Shown: positions 55,201 through 63,359 of the stretch, piece after piece
Position numbering within the stretch: position 1 is the first letter of the stretch
How the letters are laid out: every line of letters starts with the position of its first letter
From: Woeseiaceae bacterium
GTDB taxonomy: Bacteria > Pseudomonadota > Gammaproteobacteria > Steroidobacterales > Woeseiaceae
Assembly: GCA_024640345.1 (NCBI GenBank)
Contig: JAHEFD010000006.1
Location: 1-64,000 of the forward strand
Direction of reading: 5' to 3'
Length of the DNA: 64,000 bases
The notes under the pieces: model-generated
Told to the model about the DNA's origin: nothing
What the model saw: only the letters and a program-made list of their open reading frames with translations
Database searches by the model: none
Program-made: the position numbers and the translations under genes

Positions 55201-55651
55201 GATGCCCTTCTTGTTGGTCTTTCCCGGGCAGCGGGAGGGGACGGTAGAGAGAGAGCGATGCGGCAGGGCGGGGAATTACACAATGATGCGCGAGGTGAAA
55301 TTCACCTGCGCCTGGTTTCACTATTTGTGAATGGCCCTGGTAACGTGTTACCAGGCCCAGCAGAAAACTGATCATTTATGTCCTGCGGTTTTGCCGCATC
55401 GGCGCTCGCCGGATTACCGTGCTTGCTGCCGTGGAGTCTGGTCTCGATTCGATCGAGGCCAGGAATGAATAAAAAAATACTTAAATTGCCCGATTGATTG
55501 ACTTGCAAGAGACGGGCGGATAAGCCGTTCGTGCGGCGGGTAAAAAGACCCAAATACCGTCACGGGCAGGTAATATAGCATAGCTGCCGGCCCCGGCAAT
55601 GCCTAACAATGCCTAATAAGTCATTGAGCCCACTTAAATAAGTAAGATTCT
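55201..55651. promoter_or_regulatory. rne/rluC divergent region with rne leader hairpin
   Basis: 451 bases without a supported gene; it must hold the rne leader (minus strand) and rluC promoter (plus). CCTGGTAAC (55336-55344) and GTTACCAGG (55347-55355) form a strong hairpin that would sit about 140 bases before the rne start in its mRNA. E. coli rne is autoregulated through hairpins in a long leader, so a similar control is plausible. A TTGACT with weak TAAGCC 17 bases on (55498-55526) could serve rluC. Confidence 0.5.
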
Positions 55652-56632
55652 ATGAAATCCAGCGCCACCCCTTCGAAAAGCACGCGGCATGCCGGTGTGC
55701 GCAAAGTTCGAATCGATGCAGACCAGGCAGGTCAGCGGATCGACAACTTCCTGAGACGGGAGTTGCCAGGCCTGCCCAAGAGCCGACTTTACAGAATCAT
55801 CCGCCGCGGGGAAGTGAGGGTGAACGGTGGCCGGATCAAGGTCGAGTATCGGCTCGCCGAGGGCGATGAGGTCCGAATTCCTCCCGCGATGCTGAATGAG
55901 GGGCCCGCCGAGGCACCTCCCGGTCAGGTGTCGAGTATCGAAAACCGGATCCTGTTCGAGGACAAGCGAATTCTCGTCATCGACAAACCCAGCGGGCTGG
56001 CAGTTCATGGAGGCAGCGGCATCAGCCATGGAGCGATCGAGATTTTGCGCGCCGCCCGTCCGCAACTCAGAGACCTGTCACTGGTGCATCGTCTCGATCG
56101 TGAAACATCAGGTTGCCTGGTCCTGGCGAAACGACGCAGCGCGCTACGGGAACTTCATGAGCGATTTCGGCAGGGCACAGTCGAAAAGAATTACCTCGCA
56201 CTCGTTGCCGGCGACTGGCAATTCGGTGAGCGGCTGATCGACGCGCCGCTCCTCGTTGAACACCGGCGAAACGGAGAACGCCACGTGATCGTCAGTGCGG
56301 CAGGCAAGCCTGCGCAGACCCTGTTCAGGTTGTCCCGAACTTTCGGCCAATTCAGCCTGCTGCAGTGTCAGCCGAAAACCGGGCGTACCCATCAAATCAG
56401 GGTACATGCACTGCATGCGGGGCACCCCCTGGTCGGTGATGATCGTTATGGTGACCCTGAGGTCAATGCGGCGGCGAAGAAACTGGGCCTCAGGCGCCTG
56501 TTTCTGCACGCCCAATCGATCGCGTTCCCTGATGACAGTGGCAATGAGCTTCATTTTACTGCGCCGTTGCCGGACGACCTGGACCGGTTCCTGGATAAGA
56601 TCCGCGGCGGTAAAAGACGAACCTCAGGCTAG
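55652..56632 (+). CDS. rluC: 23S rRNA pseudouridine synthase RluC
   Basis: Makes pseudouridines 955, 2504 and 2580 in E. coli 23S rRNA. 326 aa: an N-terminal S4 RNA-binding domain (about 18-80, IDNFLRRELPGLPKSRLYRI) followed by the synthase domain with catalytic Asp in VHRLDRETSGCLVLAKRRS and the closing block GRTHQIRVHALHAGHPLVGD. The position divergent to rne supports RluC rather than RluD. Confidence 0.95.
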   Translation: MKSSATPSKSTRHAGVRKVRIDADQAGQRIDNFLRRELPGLPKSRLYRIIRRGEVRVNGGRIKVEYRLAEGDEVRIPPAMLNEGPAEAPPGQVSSIENRILFEDKRILVIDKPSGLAVHGGSGISHGAIEILRAARPQLRDLSLVHRLDRETSGCLVLAKRRSALRELHERFRQGTVEKNYLALVAGDWQFGERLIDAPLLVEHRRNGERHVIVSAAGKPAQTLFRLSRTFGQFSLLQCQPKTGRTHQIRVHALHAGHPLVGDDRYGDPEVNAAAKKLGLRRLFLHAQSIAFPDDSGNELHFTAPLPDDLDRFLDKIRGGKRRTSG

Positions 56633-56665
56633 TCGGCGGCGTCCCGGTTTTCGGTACCGGTCTCT

Positions 56666-57259
56666 TCAGGGGAGCAGGTAGCCCAGTTCCTTGAGAATGC
56701 CGGCCAGCCAGATCATCGGCAGGCCAATCAGCGCAGTGGGATCATCGGTTCGCACTGATTGGAACAGGACAAATCCCGCGCCCTCAATCTTGAAGCTGCC
56801 GGCGCAGTCGTAAGGCTTGTCGTGATGCAGATAGGCATCCGCAAGGCGGCGGTCGAATTGCCGAAAACGGACAACTGTCTTGTCGATGTGCTCGAAGCGT
56901 CGGCGTGACACCGGATCCAGCACGCATACTGCGGTCAGGAAGCTGAGTGCCTTCCCGGACGCCGCAAGGAGTTGTTCGACTGCCCTCTGGTGATCGCCAG
57001 GCTTGCCGAGGACCCTGTCATCCAGCACAGCGAGCTGGTCCGCCCCGATGATCAGCGCATCCGGCCGGGTCCTGGAAACGGTCTCAGCCTTCTTGCGTGC
57101 GAGCCGGCCAACCAGCGCCTCCGGATCTTCACCCGGTGCCGCAGTTTCGTCGACATCTGGCGAGACTGTCTCATAGTCGTTGAGAAAGCGATCGAGCAAG
57201 CCCTGGCGATAGCGTGACGCCGATGCCAGAAGTATCGGAGGGGCAGATGGATTTTGCAT
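56666..57259 (-). CDS. yceF: Maf/YceF nucleotide pyrophosphatase
   Basis: House-cleaning nucleoside triphosphate pyrophosphatase of the Maf family, YceF subgroup (7-methyl-GTP in E. coli). 197 aa. PPILLASASRYRQGLLDRF near the N-terminus, SPDVDET, IIGADQLAVLDDRVLGKPG with the catalytic Asp, and the end SVRTDDPTALIGLP. The gene lies divergent to yceD, as in many gammaproteobacteria. Confidence 0.93.
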   Translation of the reverse strand: MQNPSAPPILLASASRYRQGLLDRFLNDYETVSPDVDETAAPGEDPEALVGRLARKKAETVSRTRPDALIIGADQLAVLDDRVLGKPGDHQRAVEQLLAASGKALSFLTAVCVLDPVSRRRFEHIDKTVVRFRQFDRRLADAYLHHDKPYDCAGSFKIEGAGFVLFQSVRTDDPTALIGLPMIWLAGILKELGYLLP

Positions 57260-57350
57260 ATATAATCAGTATGTTGTGATTTTTTGTTAAGTTTACCCCC
57301 ATTCAGGCGGGGCCATTCAACAATTGTCGGCGGTCACCTTTCAACAAACT

Positions 57351-57379
57351 TTGACAGGGTCGTGTGACCTCCTTATCAT
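57351..57379 (+). promoter_or_regulatory. Sigma-70 promoter of yceD-rpmF-plsX-fabH
   Basis: Perfect -35 TTGACA (57351-57356), a 17-base spacer and -10 TATCAT (57374-57379). The predicted transcription start (about 57386) is within 3 bases of the yceD ATG at 57389 and no Shine-Dalgarno sequence lies between, which predicts a leaderless or nearly leaderless mRNA. Confidence 0.8.
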
Positions 57380-57388
57380 CCGCCCGCC

Positions 57389-57961
57389 ATGGCGAACCCA
57401 CTCTTTGACCGCGCGCTGCCGGAAGATTTGGCATCGATCGGGCAACGTATTGAATATAAAGGAAAAATTTCCGAATTCCATCGGCTGGTGGAAATCGTCG
57501 AAGCGGAGCTGAAGACGGTTTCCGAGGACATCTGGCCGCGGAGATGGCAGGACGCAGCGGTTGATATTAGACTCGACTTCGCCTGGGCGGACCTGCAGCA
57601 GAAGATTCCGAGGGTCACCGGTCGGATTTCGGCGGAAATGCCGGCGGTCTGCCAGCGATGCCTGGAGGTATTTAACCTGTCGCTCGAAGTGGCATTGGAG
57701 ATGCTCCTGGTCCGGGCGGATGCACAAGGCGACGATATCGAACAAACGGCGGAGTGTGAGATCTGGGAGATCGGGGAAGAGGCATTGCGACCCGGTGACA
57801 TTGTTGAAGAGTCGCTGGTAATGTCGATTCCGCTGGTGCCCAGGCACCAATCGGAGGACGCCTGCGGCGTGCTGGCTGGCGAAATTGCGGAATCCGGGTT
57901 GAAGACAGCCCGTCCATTTGCTGATCTCAGATCGCAGATGGAGAAACCGAATAAAGAATGA
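57389..57961 (+). CDS. yceD: YceD family 23S rRNA accumulation protein (DUF177)
   Basis: 190-aa DUF177/YceD protein, required for normal 23S rRNA amounts in E. coli. The diagnostic segment is AVCQRCLEVFNLSLEVALEM (CxxC-like Cys-Gln-Arg-Cys), with EESLVMSIPLVPRHQSEDAC downstream (two-His/Cys part). The first gene of the rpmF-plsX-fabH cluster, as in most gammaproteobacteria. A near-consensus promoter stands directly before its ATG. Confidence 0.9.
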   Translation: MANPLFDRALPEDLASIGQRIEYKGKISEFHRLVEIVEAELKTVSEDIWPRRWQDAAVDIRLDFAWADLQQKIPRVTGRISAEMPAVCQRCLEVFNLSLEVALEMLLVRADAQGDDIEQTAECEIWEIGEEALRPGDIVEESLVMSIPLVPRHQSEDACGVLAGEIAESGLKTARPFADLRSQMEKPNKE

Positions 57962-58042
57962 TTGATTGCCGGGGATATTTCCCGGCTGGCAAACTGAAAA
58001 ACTGATGATGACGACGACGTCATCGTTATCTGGAGAATTGAA

Positions 58043-58234
58043 ATGGCTGTTCAAAAAAGTCGCAGGACCCCGTCGACCCGCGGAATGCGGCGTTCGCATG
58101 ACAAACTTAAAGGACCGGCGCTGTCGGTCGATCCCACCTCAGGCGAAACCCACCTGCGTCATCGTGTGACCCCCGACGGGTTCTATCGCGGCAAGCAGGT
58201 CATTGCGCAGCCTGAAGAAGCTGACGAAGAGTAA
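58043..58234 (+). CDS. rpmF: 50S ribosomal protein L32
   Basis: 63-aa ribosomal protein. [20 protein letters not shown] is the conserved N-terminus, followed by [20 protein letters not shown] and FYRGKQVI. No cysteines, the usual zinc-free form. Preceded by GGAGA 7 bases before ATG. Between yceD and plsX, linking ribosome and lipid genes in one operon. Confidence 0.97.
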   Translation: MAVQKSRRTPSTRGMRRSHDKLKGPALSVDPTSGETHLRHRVTPDGFYRGKQVIAQPEEADEE

Positions 58235-58292
58235 GCGTTCTCGATCTCAGGCTGGCGGGCCGGGCAACCGGACTGCCTGACCAAAAGATTTC

Positions 58293-59303
58293 GTGGGAAC
58301 TGCATCCGTCATATCACTGGATTGCATGAGCGGCGACCTCGGCGCCGAAATTGTCGTGCGCGCGGCAAAAATGTGCCTCGACCGGCATACAAACCTGGAA
58401 CTCATACTGGTTGGCAATGAAGATGAGTTGCAGGGCCATGTCGTGCGCATCGTTGGCGTTGATAAGCGCCTCAGCATCAGGAACGCAACCGAAATTGTCG
58501 GCATGTCGGAGGCACCTGCGGACGCGTTGCGGAAGAAGAAAGATTCCTCGATGCGCGTCTCGATTAACCTGGTCAGAGATGGTGCTGCGCAAGCAGTAGT
58601 CAGCGCCGGAAATACAGGCGCGCTGATGGCAACGGCAAAATTTGTGTTAAAGATGCTGCCGGGTATCGCACGGCCGGCAATTCTTGCCGAGTTGCCGGCA
58701 ATCGGTGGCACAGTTCACATGCTCGACCTGGGCGCGAATACGATCTGCGAACCCGAGCAACTATTCCAGTTTGCTGTGATGGGTTCGATTGTGACGTCGG
58801 ATATCCGTGACATTGAACGTCCCCGCGTAGCTCTGCTCAATATCGGCGTTGAAGACATCAAGGGGCATGACTCGGTTCGGGAAGCTGCGAAGTTGCTCAA
58901 CGAAAGCAGCCTCAACTATGTTGGTTTTATCGAGGGCAGCGAAATTTTTTCCGGCAAGACAGACGTCGTTGTCACCGATGGATTTACCGGAAATGTTGCA
59001 CTTAAAACGATGGAAGGTACCGTTGGCCTCGCATCTCATTACCTGCGTCGCGCGTTCACGCGGAATATCTTTGCAAAACTTCAGGCATTGATCGCCCGGC
59101 CGGTCCTGAGAAGCCTTGCAGTTGAGATGGATTCACGCAATTACAATGGTGCGTCATTAGTGGGTCTTAATGGTATTGTTATCAAAAGCCACGGCAGCGC
59201 GGATTCGCATGCGTTTCAACACGCCATCGAGACGGCGCTGGTCGAAGTAAGAAACCAGGTGCCGCAGCAGATTGGAAAATTGCTGCAAAAGGAAACCGCA
59301 TGA
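58293..59303 (+). CDS. plsX: Phosphate acyltransferase PlsX
   Basis: Converts acyl-ACP to acyl-phosphate, the first step of phospholipid synthesis with PlsY. 336 aa. SLDCMSGDLGAEIVVRAA is a variant of the family's ALDAMGGDxGP start; VSAGNTGALMATAKFVL and EGSEIFSGKTDVVVTDGFTG are diagnostic. GTG start at 58293. The stop overlaps the fabH ATG by 4 bases (ATGA). Confidence 0.95.
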   Translation: MGTASVISLDCMSGDLGAEIVVRAAKMCLDRHTNLELILVGNEDELQGHVVRIVGVDKRLSIRNATEIVGMSEAPADALRKKKDSSMRVSINLVRDGAAQAVVSAGNTGALMATAKFVLKMLPGIARPAILAELPAIGGTVHMLDLGANTICEPEQLFQFAVMGSIVTSDIRDIERPRVALLNIGVEDIKGHDSVREAAKLLNESSLNYVGFIEGSEIFSGKTDVVVTDGFTGNVALKTMEGTVGLASHYLRRAFTRNIFAKLQALIARPVLRSLAVEMDSRNYNGASLVGLNGIVIKSHGSADSHAFQHAIETALVEVRNQVPQQIGKLLQKETA

Positions 59304-60268
59304 TCTATTCGCGCATTGCAGGAACCGGTCGCTATCTTCCTGAACGCATTCTCACGAATGCTGATTTGGAAAAGATGGTAGAGACAAGTGACGAGTGGAT
59401 TCGGACGCGAACGGGAATAGAGCAACGTCACATTGCCTCGGAGGATCAGAGAACCTCGGATCTGTGCGTCAACGCGGCTAAAATAGCCATGGAAGATGCG
59501 GGGGTAACTGTCGAAGATATCGACCTGATCATCGTTGGCACGACCAGTCCCGACCTGATTTTTCCGAACATTGCCACAATCATTCAGCACAAGATGGGAA
59601 TTCCTGCATGTGCGGCCTTTAGCGTGGAGGCGGCTTGTACAGGTTTTATTTATGCATTGAGTTCGGCTGACAAGTTTATTCGTTCCGGTGATACCAAATG
59701 TGCACTGGTCATTGGTGCGGAGATAATTACCAAATTGATTGATTGGGAGGATCGAAGCACCTGCGTTTTATTCGGTGATGGTGCTGGCGCCGTGATTCTG
59801 AAACCATCCGACGAGCCGGGAATTATCTCCACGCATCTTGGCGCCGATGGTCAGTACAAGGATCTGCTCTATTACCCGGTTGGCGTATCCAATAACCTTG
59901 CAGCTGCCGGCCTGGGTGATTCAAGAATCATGATGAGTGGCAATGAGGTGTTCAAGGTTGCCGTTAAAACGCTCGGTGCGGTCGCACAGGAGGCGCTCGA
60001 TGCAAATGGCCTTAGCCTGGATGATATTGACTGGCTGATCCCCCATCAGGCTAACCTGCGTATTATTCAGGCCACCGCGAAGCGGCTTGGAATGCCAATG
60101 GAAAAAGTTATTCAAACAGTCCAGATTCACGGTAATACATCGGCGGCTTCGGTGCCAATGGCCCTGGATGTCGGGATCCGCGACGGCCGCATCAAGCGGG
60201 GGCAAACACTATTGCTTGAGGCCTTCGGTGGCGGTTTCACCTGGGGCTCGGTGTTACTCAAATACTGA
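59300..60268 (+). CDS. fabH: 3-oxoacyl-ACP synthase III FabH
   Basis: Initiates fatty-acid synthesis by condensing acetyl-CoA with malonyl-ACP. 322 aa. Catalytic Cys113 in SVEAACTGFIYAL, His in IPHQANLRIIQA and Asn in HGNTSAASVPMAL complete the triad. Coupled to plsX. The fatty-acid genes fabD and fabG that usually follow are absent: the stop codon abuts the stop of a convergent gene. Confidence 0.97.
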   Translation: MIYSRIAGTGRYLPERILTNADLEKMVETSDEWIRTRTGIEQRHIASEDQRTSDLCVNAAKIAMEDAGVTVEDIDLIIVGTTSPDLIFPNIATIIQHKMGIPACAAFSVEAACTGFIYALSSADKFIRSGDTKCALVIGAEIITKLIDWEDRSTCVLFGDGAGAVILKPSDEPGIISTHLGADGQYKDLLYYPVGVSNNLAAAGLGDSRIMMSGNEVFKVAVKTLGAVAQEALDANGLSLDDIDWLIPHQANLRIIQATAKRLGMPMEKVIQTVQIHGNTSAASVPMALDVGIRDGRIKRGQTLLLEAFGGGFTWGSVLLKY

Positions 60269-60820
60269 TCACCAAAGCGCGGTTGACTTTTTTGCGCGCC
60301 GGTCTTTCATTAAACGCCTTTTCATTCTCTGGTGTAGTTGTTGCCGTTTTTTGTCGATCCTGTCTCGACGAATGACCTTGTCCTGTTTGTCTTTCGAGCT
60401 CAAGTTGTAATTTTCACGGAAGTCGCAAAAGTCGTCATAGGCTTCGCGCGCATGTTGCAGTTCCCGAACAACCAATTCGATCATGATGATGTCGTCGATG
60501 TACCCGATAATCGGAATATGGTCCGGAACAAGATCTTCAGGATCGGCGAAGTAAATAAATGCCGCCAGTAACCTTTCCCGGGCTTCTTTCGGTAGCTGCC
60601 ACTCATCGTCCTGCAGCATGCGAATCAGGGATTCCAGTTGGGGAATCCTTTTCGCGACAAAATCCGGCAGCGGCTTTTCATTCTTGATTTCGTTGAGAAC
60701 GTCGCCAACGGCCTCTATGATTTCTGACTCGTCCGCATGACCTACGGCGTCTCGGGATTTCTTCAGGGCGTCGCGAAAAAACCTTAGATCGCGATTGCTC
60801 AATTCGATCGAAAACTTCAT
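60269..60820 (-). CDS. YkvA/DUF1232 domain protein
   Basis: 183-aa protein; the central segment LAAFIYFADPEDLVPDHIPI then IGYIDDIIMIELVV is the DUF1232 (YkvA) signature, a short hydrophobic hairpin preceded by charged helices and followed by a very basic C-terminal tail (RRDRIDKKRQQLHQRMKRRL). Function unknown. ATG 60820 (MKFSIELSN) is preferred; the frame extends 10 codons further upstream. It faces fabH with no spacer. Confidence 0.75.
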   Translation of the reverse strand: MKFSIELSNRDLRFFRDALKKSRDAVGHADESEIIEAVGDVLNEIKNEKPLPDFVAKRIPQLESLIRMLQDDEWQLPKEARERLLAAFIYFADPEDLVPDHIPIIGYIDDIIMIELVVRELQHAREAYDDFCDFRENYNLSSKDKQDKVIRRDRIDKKRQQLHQRMKRRLMKDRRAKKSTALW

Positions 60821-60966
60821 GTTTGTCACGCGATTGTGGCCGGGTGACAAGGCTACCGGTCGGTGCCGGAGTGGTCAACGAGGAAAATGTCCAAGTCCCG
60901 CCACACAGGAGGTGACAGTTGGTGATCCAACTGTGAAATAATAGGCGGATGTCAAGGCGAAGCGAT

Positions 60967-61623
60967 ATGTCCGTGAAACTGATAATCGGTAACAAGAATT
61001 ATTCCAGCTGGTCACTGCGCTCCTGGCTCCTGCTGGCGGAAGCCGGTATAGAATTTGAGGAGCAGCGAATAGCACTCGACACGGAAACCAGCGCTGCGGA
61101 GCTTGCAGCCGCATCTCCCGCCTGCCGGGTTCCGGTGTTGCTTCTCGATGACATGGTTGTCTGGGACTCGCTGGCGATTGCGGAAACGATTGCAGAACGC
61201 TGGCCGGAGAAAGAGCTGTGGCCGGTCGAAGAGTCGGCCCGTGCCCATGCACGATCGATATGTGCCGAGATGCATTCAGGCTTTGCGGCGTTACGTGAGG
61301 CAATGCCTATGAATTGTCGTGCGATGGGACGTAAAGTACCGCTGCCAGACGAATTGACGGCAGACATCGACAGGGTTTTCGAAATCTGGACTGATTGCCA
61401 TCACCGTTATTCGTCCGCGGGTCGCTGGCTGTTTGGAAAATTCAGTATTGCGGACGCGATGTATGCCCCGGTTGTGCTACGTTTCAGGACCTATGGCCTG
61501 AACTTGCCGGAATCGGCCAGCGTATACCCGGCGCGGTTGCTGGAGAGCAAGGCCATGCAGGAGTGGCTTGCCGAAAGCGAATCCGAAGTTGAAGTCATCA
61601 AGGGTGATGAGAAGGGTCAGTGA
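60967..61623 (+). CDS. Glutathione S-transferase family protein
   Basis: 218 aa. The thioredoxin-like N-terminal domain has GNKNYSSWSLRSWLLLAEAG, where Ser-Ser-Trp-Ser provides the catalytic serine, and CRVPVLLLDDMVVWDSLAIA (cis-Pro and the Asp-Ser glutathione motif). The all-helical C-terminal domain has GKFSIADAMYAPVVLRFRTY (N-capping box). Substrate unknown. ATG 60967 fits the family; ATG 60949 would add six residues. Its stop overlaps the L,D-transpeptidase start. Confidence 0.9.
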   Translation: MSVKLIIGNKNYSSWSLRSWLLLAEAGIEFEEQRIALDTETSAAELAAASPACRVPVLLLDDMVVWDSLAIAETIAERWPEKELWPVEESARAHARSICAEMHSGFAALREAMPMNCRAMGRKVPLPDELTADIDRVFEIWTDCHHRYSSAGRWLFGKFSIADAMYAPVVLRFRTYGLNLPESASVYPARLLESKAMQEWLAESESEVEVIKGDEKGQ

Positions 61624-62633
61624 TAACAAAAATGCGAAAAAATTTAATCTTCGTTGCGCTTGCCGTGACGCCATTCTGTGTACGGGCGGAAGTGTATGAC
61701 CTGCCGCCTGAGGGGAACGATGTTATCGGGGCGTTGACCACGATAACGGCGCGCGCCGACGACACCTTGCTGGACATCGCCCGGCGTCATGGTCTTGGGT
61801 ACGAAGATATCGTACGGGCTAATCCGGGCGTTGATACCTGGTTACCTGGAGAGGGTACGGCCGTCACGTTGCCGACACGATATATATTGCCTCGCGGACC
61901 GCGTCGCGGTGTCGTTCTCAATCTTGCCGAGTATCGTCTGTACTATTATCCGACGCCCGAGGACGGCCAGCAGGCTGTCGTCATGACTTATCCGATCAGT
62001 ATTGGACGTATGGATTGGGAAACGCCACTAGGTCGTACAACCATTGTTTCCAAAGTTCGAAATCCGGCCTGGTATCCGCCGGAATCCATTCGTGCCGAAC
62101 ATGCGGCGGAGGGCGATCCGTTGCCACGAGTCGTTCCAGCGGGACCACAGAACCCGCTGGGCGAATATGCGATGCGCCTGGGGCTTCCGGGTTACCTGAT
62201 ACATGGCACAAACAGGCCGGCGGGTGTCGGAATGCGTGTCACTCACGGTTGCATTCGGATGTTTCCAGAGGACATCGACTATCTTTTCGGTCGGGTGGAC
62301 GTTAATACCGCTGTACGGATCGTCAATGAGCCGGTGAAGTTTGGCTGGAACGGTGACGAATTGGTTATTGAGGTGCACCGTACACTGGAAGAAGCGCCAG
62401 TCGAGCCCGAATCGGGCCTGGTGCCAGGCCTGGAACCGGAATTGGTTGAAGTCGCGGCGCCGGTACGAGACGCAATGACGGCATTGACTGCGCAGTTTGT
62501 CCTGGCAACCAATGAACGGCCGGCAGAGCTCGATTGGGATGTCGCGGAGACACTCCTTCGGCTCGCGAACGGTATTCCTACCGTTGCCGGGCGCAGAATA
62601 AAAGACGCCGCGACAAGCGCGGCGTCTGAATAA
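61620..62633 (+). CDS. Periplasmic L,D-transpeptidase with LysM-like domain (ErfK/YbiS type)
   Basis: 337 aa. A signal peptide (KNLIFVALAVTPFCVRAEV) is followed by a LysM-like segment (ARADDTLLDIARRHGLGYED, about 37-85) and a YkuD domain (about 95-250) with the active site HGTNRPAGVGMRVTHGCIRM (catalytic His and Cys), then a Glu/Pro-rich tail. ErfK/YbiS-type enzymes attach Lpp to peptidoglycan. The neighbouring convergent gene encodes an Lpp-like lipoprotein ending in Lys, the expected partner. GTG 61620 overlaps the GST stop; ATG 61632 would shorten it by 4 residues. Confidence 0.92.
   Translation: MITKMRKNLIFVALAVTPFCVRAEVYDLPPEGNDVIGALTTITARADDTLLDIARRHGLGYEDIVRANPGVDTWLPGEGTAVTLPTRYILPRGPRRGVVLNLAEYRLYYYPTPEDGQQAVVMTYPISIGRMDWETPLGRTTIVSKVRNPAWYPPESIRAEHAAEGDPLPRVVPAGPQNPLGEYAMRLGLPGYLIHGTNRPAGVGMRVTHGCIRMFPEDIDYLFGRVDVNTAVRIVNEPVKFGWNGDELVIEVHRTLEEAPVEPESGLVPGLEPELVEVAAPVRDAMTALTAQFVLATNERPAELDWDVAETLLRLANGIPTVAGRRIKDAATSAASE
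62603..62627 (-). terminator. Terminator of the lipoprotein gene, inside the L,D-transpeptidase 3' end
   Basis: A perfect 10-bp stem (AGACGCCGCG / CGCGGCGTCT) with a 5-base loop, followed on the minus strand by TTTT-A-TT. It serves the lipoprotein gene (stop at 62652) but lies wholly inside the last codons of the convergent transpeptidase gene, encoding its C-terminal Lys-Asp-Ala-Ala-Thr-Ser-Ala-Ala-Ser. Confidence 0.9.
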
Positions 62634-62651
62634 GCCTTAAGCAGATTTCTT

Positions 62652-62954
62652 CTACTTGGCCTGTGACCTCTGGAACATGCGTTCCAGGCGATCGCGGTTT
62701 GCATCACAGCAAGCCTGAGCTTCAGTCGCTGCTGATAAAGCCTGATCTGCAGTGCTTTGAGCGCTTCGAGCTGCCTGGGTGGCACTGTCAGCGGCTGCAC
62801 GAGCTGCTTCAGCGGCTGACTTAGCTGCTGCTGCATCTCTTGCTGCGTTATCTGCAGTAGCCTGTGCAGCGTCAATGGCTGCCTGACTCGCGCAACCAGA
62901 GGCTACGCTCAGGACGAGCACAATGGCGCCCACTTTCAATACTTTCTTAATCAT
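62652..62954 (-). CDS. Lpp/OprI-type alanine-zipper outer-membrane lipoprotein
   Basis: 100 aa. Signal peptide with lipobox VASGC (Cys21). The mature part is an Ala-rich coiled coil in heptads (AIDAAQATADNAARDAAAAK and on), as in Lpp and Pseudomonas OprI, and ends in ...SQAK with a C-terminal lysine, the residue that L,D-transpeptidases link to peptidoglycan. A CC pair at about residues 82-83 is unusual. The convergent L,D-transpeptidase gene supports a tethering role. A good Shine-Dalgarno (AGAGGA) precedes it. Confidence 0.88.
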   Translation of the reverse strand: MIKKVLKVGAIVLVLSVASGCASQAAIDAAQATADNAARDAAAAKSAAEAARAAADSATQAARSAQSTADQALSAATEAQACCDANRDRLERMFQRSQAK

Positions 62955-63298
62955 TGTCCAAATTTCCTCTGTTGGGATAAAACTGCCCGCGCATTATTTC
63001 GTAAAGTTAACGCGTCCGCAATGAAATTCCTTGTTTTTCTTGGGTTTGTCGTTTTACAGAGACATGAATAAGGCACGTTTTGCTGCCAGATCGGCCAAAG
63101 TGTCGCTTTGGGGGCCTGGCCTGGGTTTTTACCATTCGTGCCGGCCCGGTTCTGCGAACCCGCACTGTATTGGCTGTGCCGGTGATCCGGATGTGTCGCG
63201 GAGGAGGCAGCTGCCAGGAAATACCGGACGGTGAAGCCGGGCCGTATCCGTCTTTGTGATGCAGGGCATTCATCCAAAACGAAGCTTTAGCCGGTGTA
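62955..63298. other. Intergenic region between lipoprotein gene and lexA
   Basis: About 340 bases before the lexA promoter. It carries the minus-strand leader and promoter of the lipoprotein gene near its left end. A plus-strand frame of 67 codons (63031-63234) and minus-strand frames of about 100 codons have no family resemblance or ribosome-binding site. No RNA gene recognised. Confidence 0.4.
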
Positions 63299-63326
63299 TT
63301 GACGAAGGAACGAAACTGTATATAAT
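63299..63326 (+). promoter_or_regulatory. lexA promoter
   Basis: TTGACG (63299-63304), a 16-base spacer and a perfect TATAAT (63321-63326). The expected transcription start (about 63333) is directly followed by the SOS box. Confidence 0.85.
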
Positions 63327-63333
63327 GACACCA

Positions 63334-63349
63334 CTGTTTATCTATACAG
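63334..63349 (+). promoter_or_regulatory. LexA (SOS) box
   Basis: CTGTTTATCTATACAG matches the gammaproteobacterial/E. coli consensus CTGT-N8-ACAG perfectly and overlaps the lexA transcription start, giving autorepression. Confidence 0.95.
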
Positions 63350-63359
63350 GTATGTTCAA

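Noticed and set aside
62701-62900. Repetitive Ala-codon stretch as a DNA repeat
   Set aside because: The periodicity is explained by heptads of the alanine-zipper coiled coil.
63031-63234. 67-codon plus-strand frame before lexA
   Set aside because: No start context and no resemblance; the region more likely serves as the lipoprotein gene leader and promoter.
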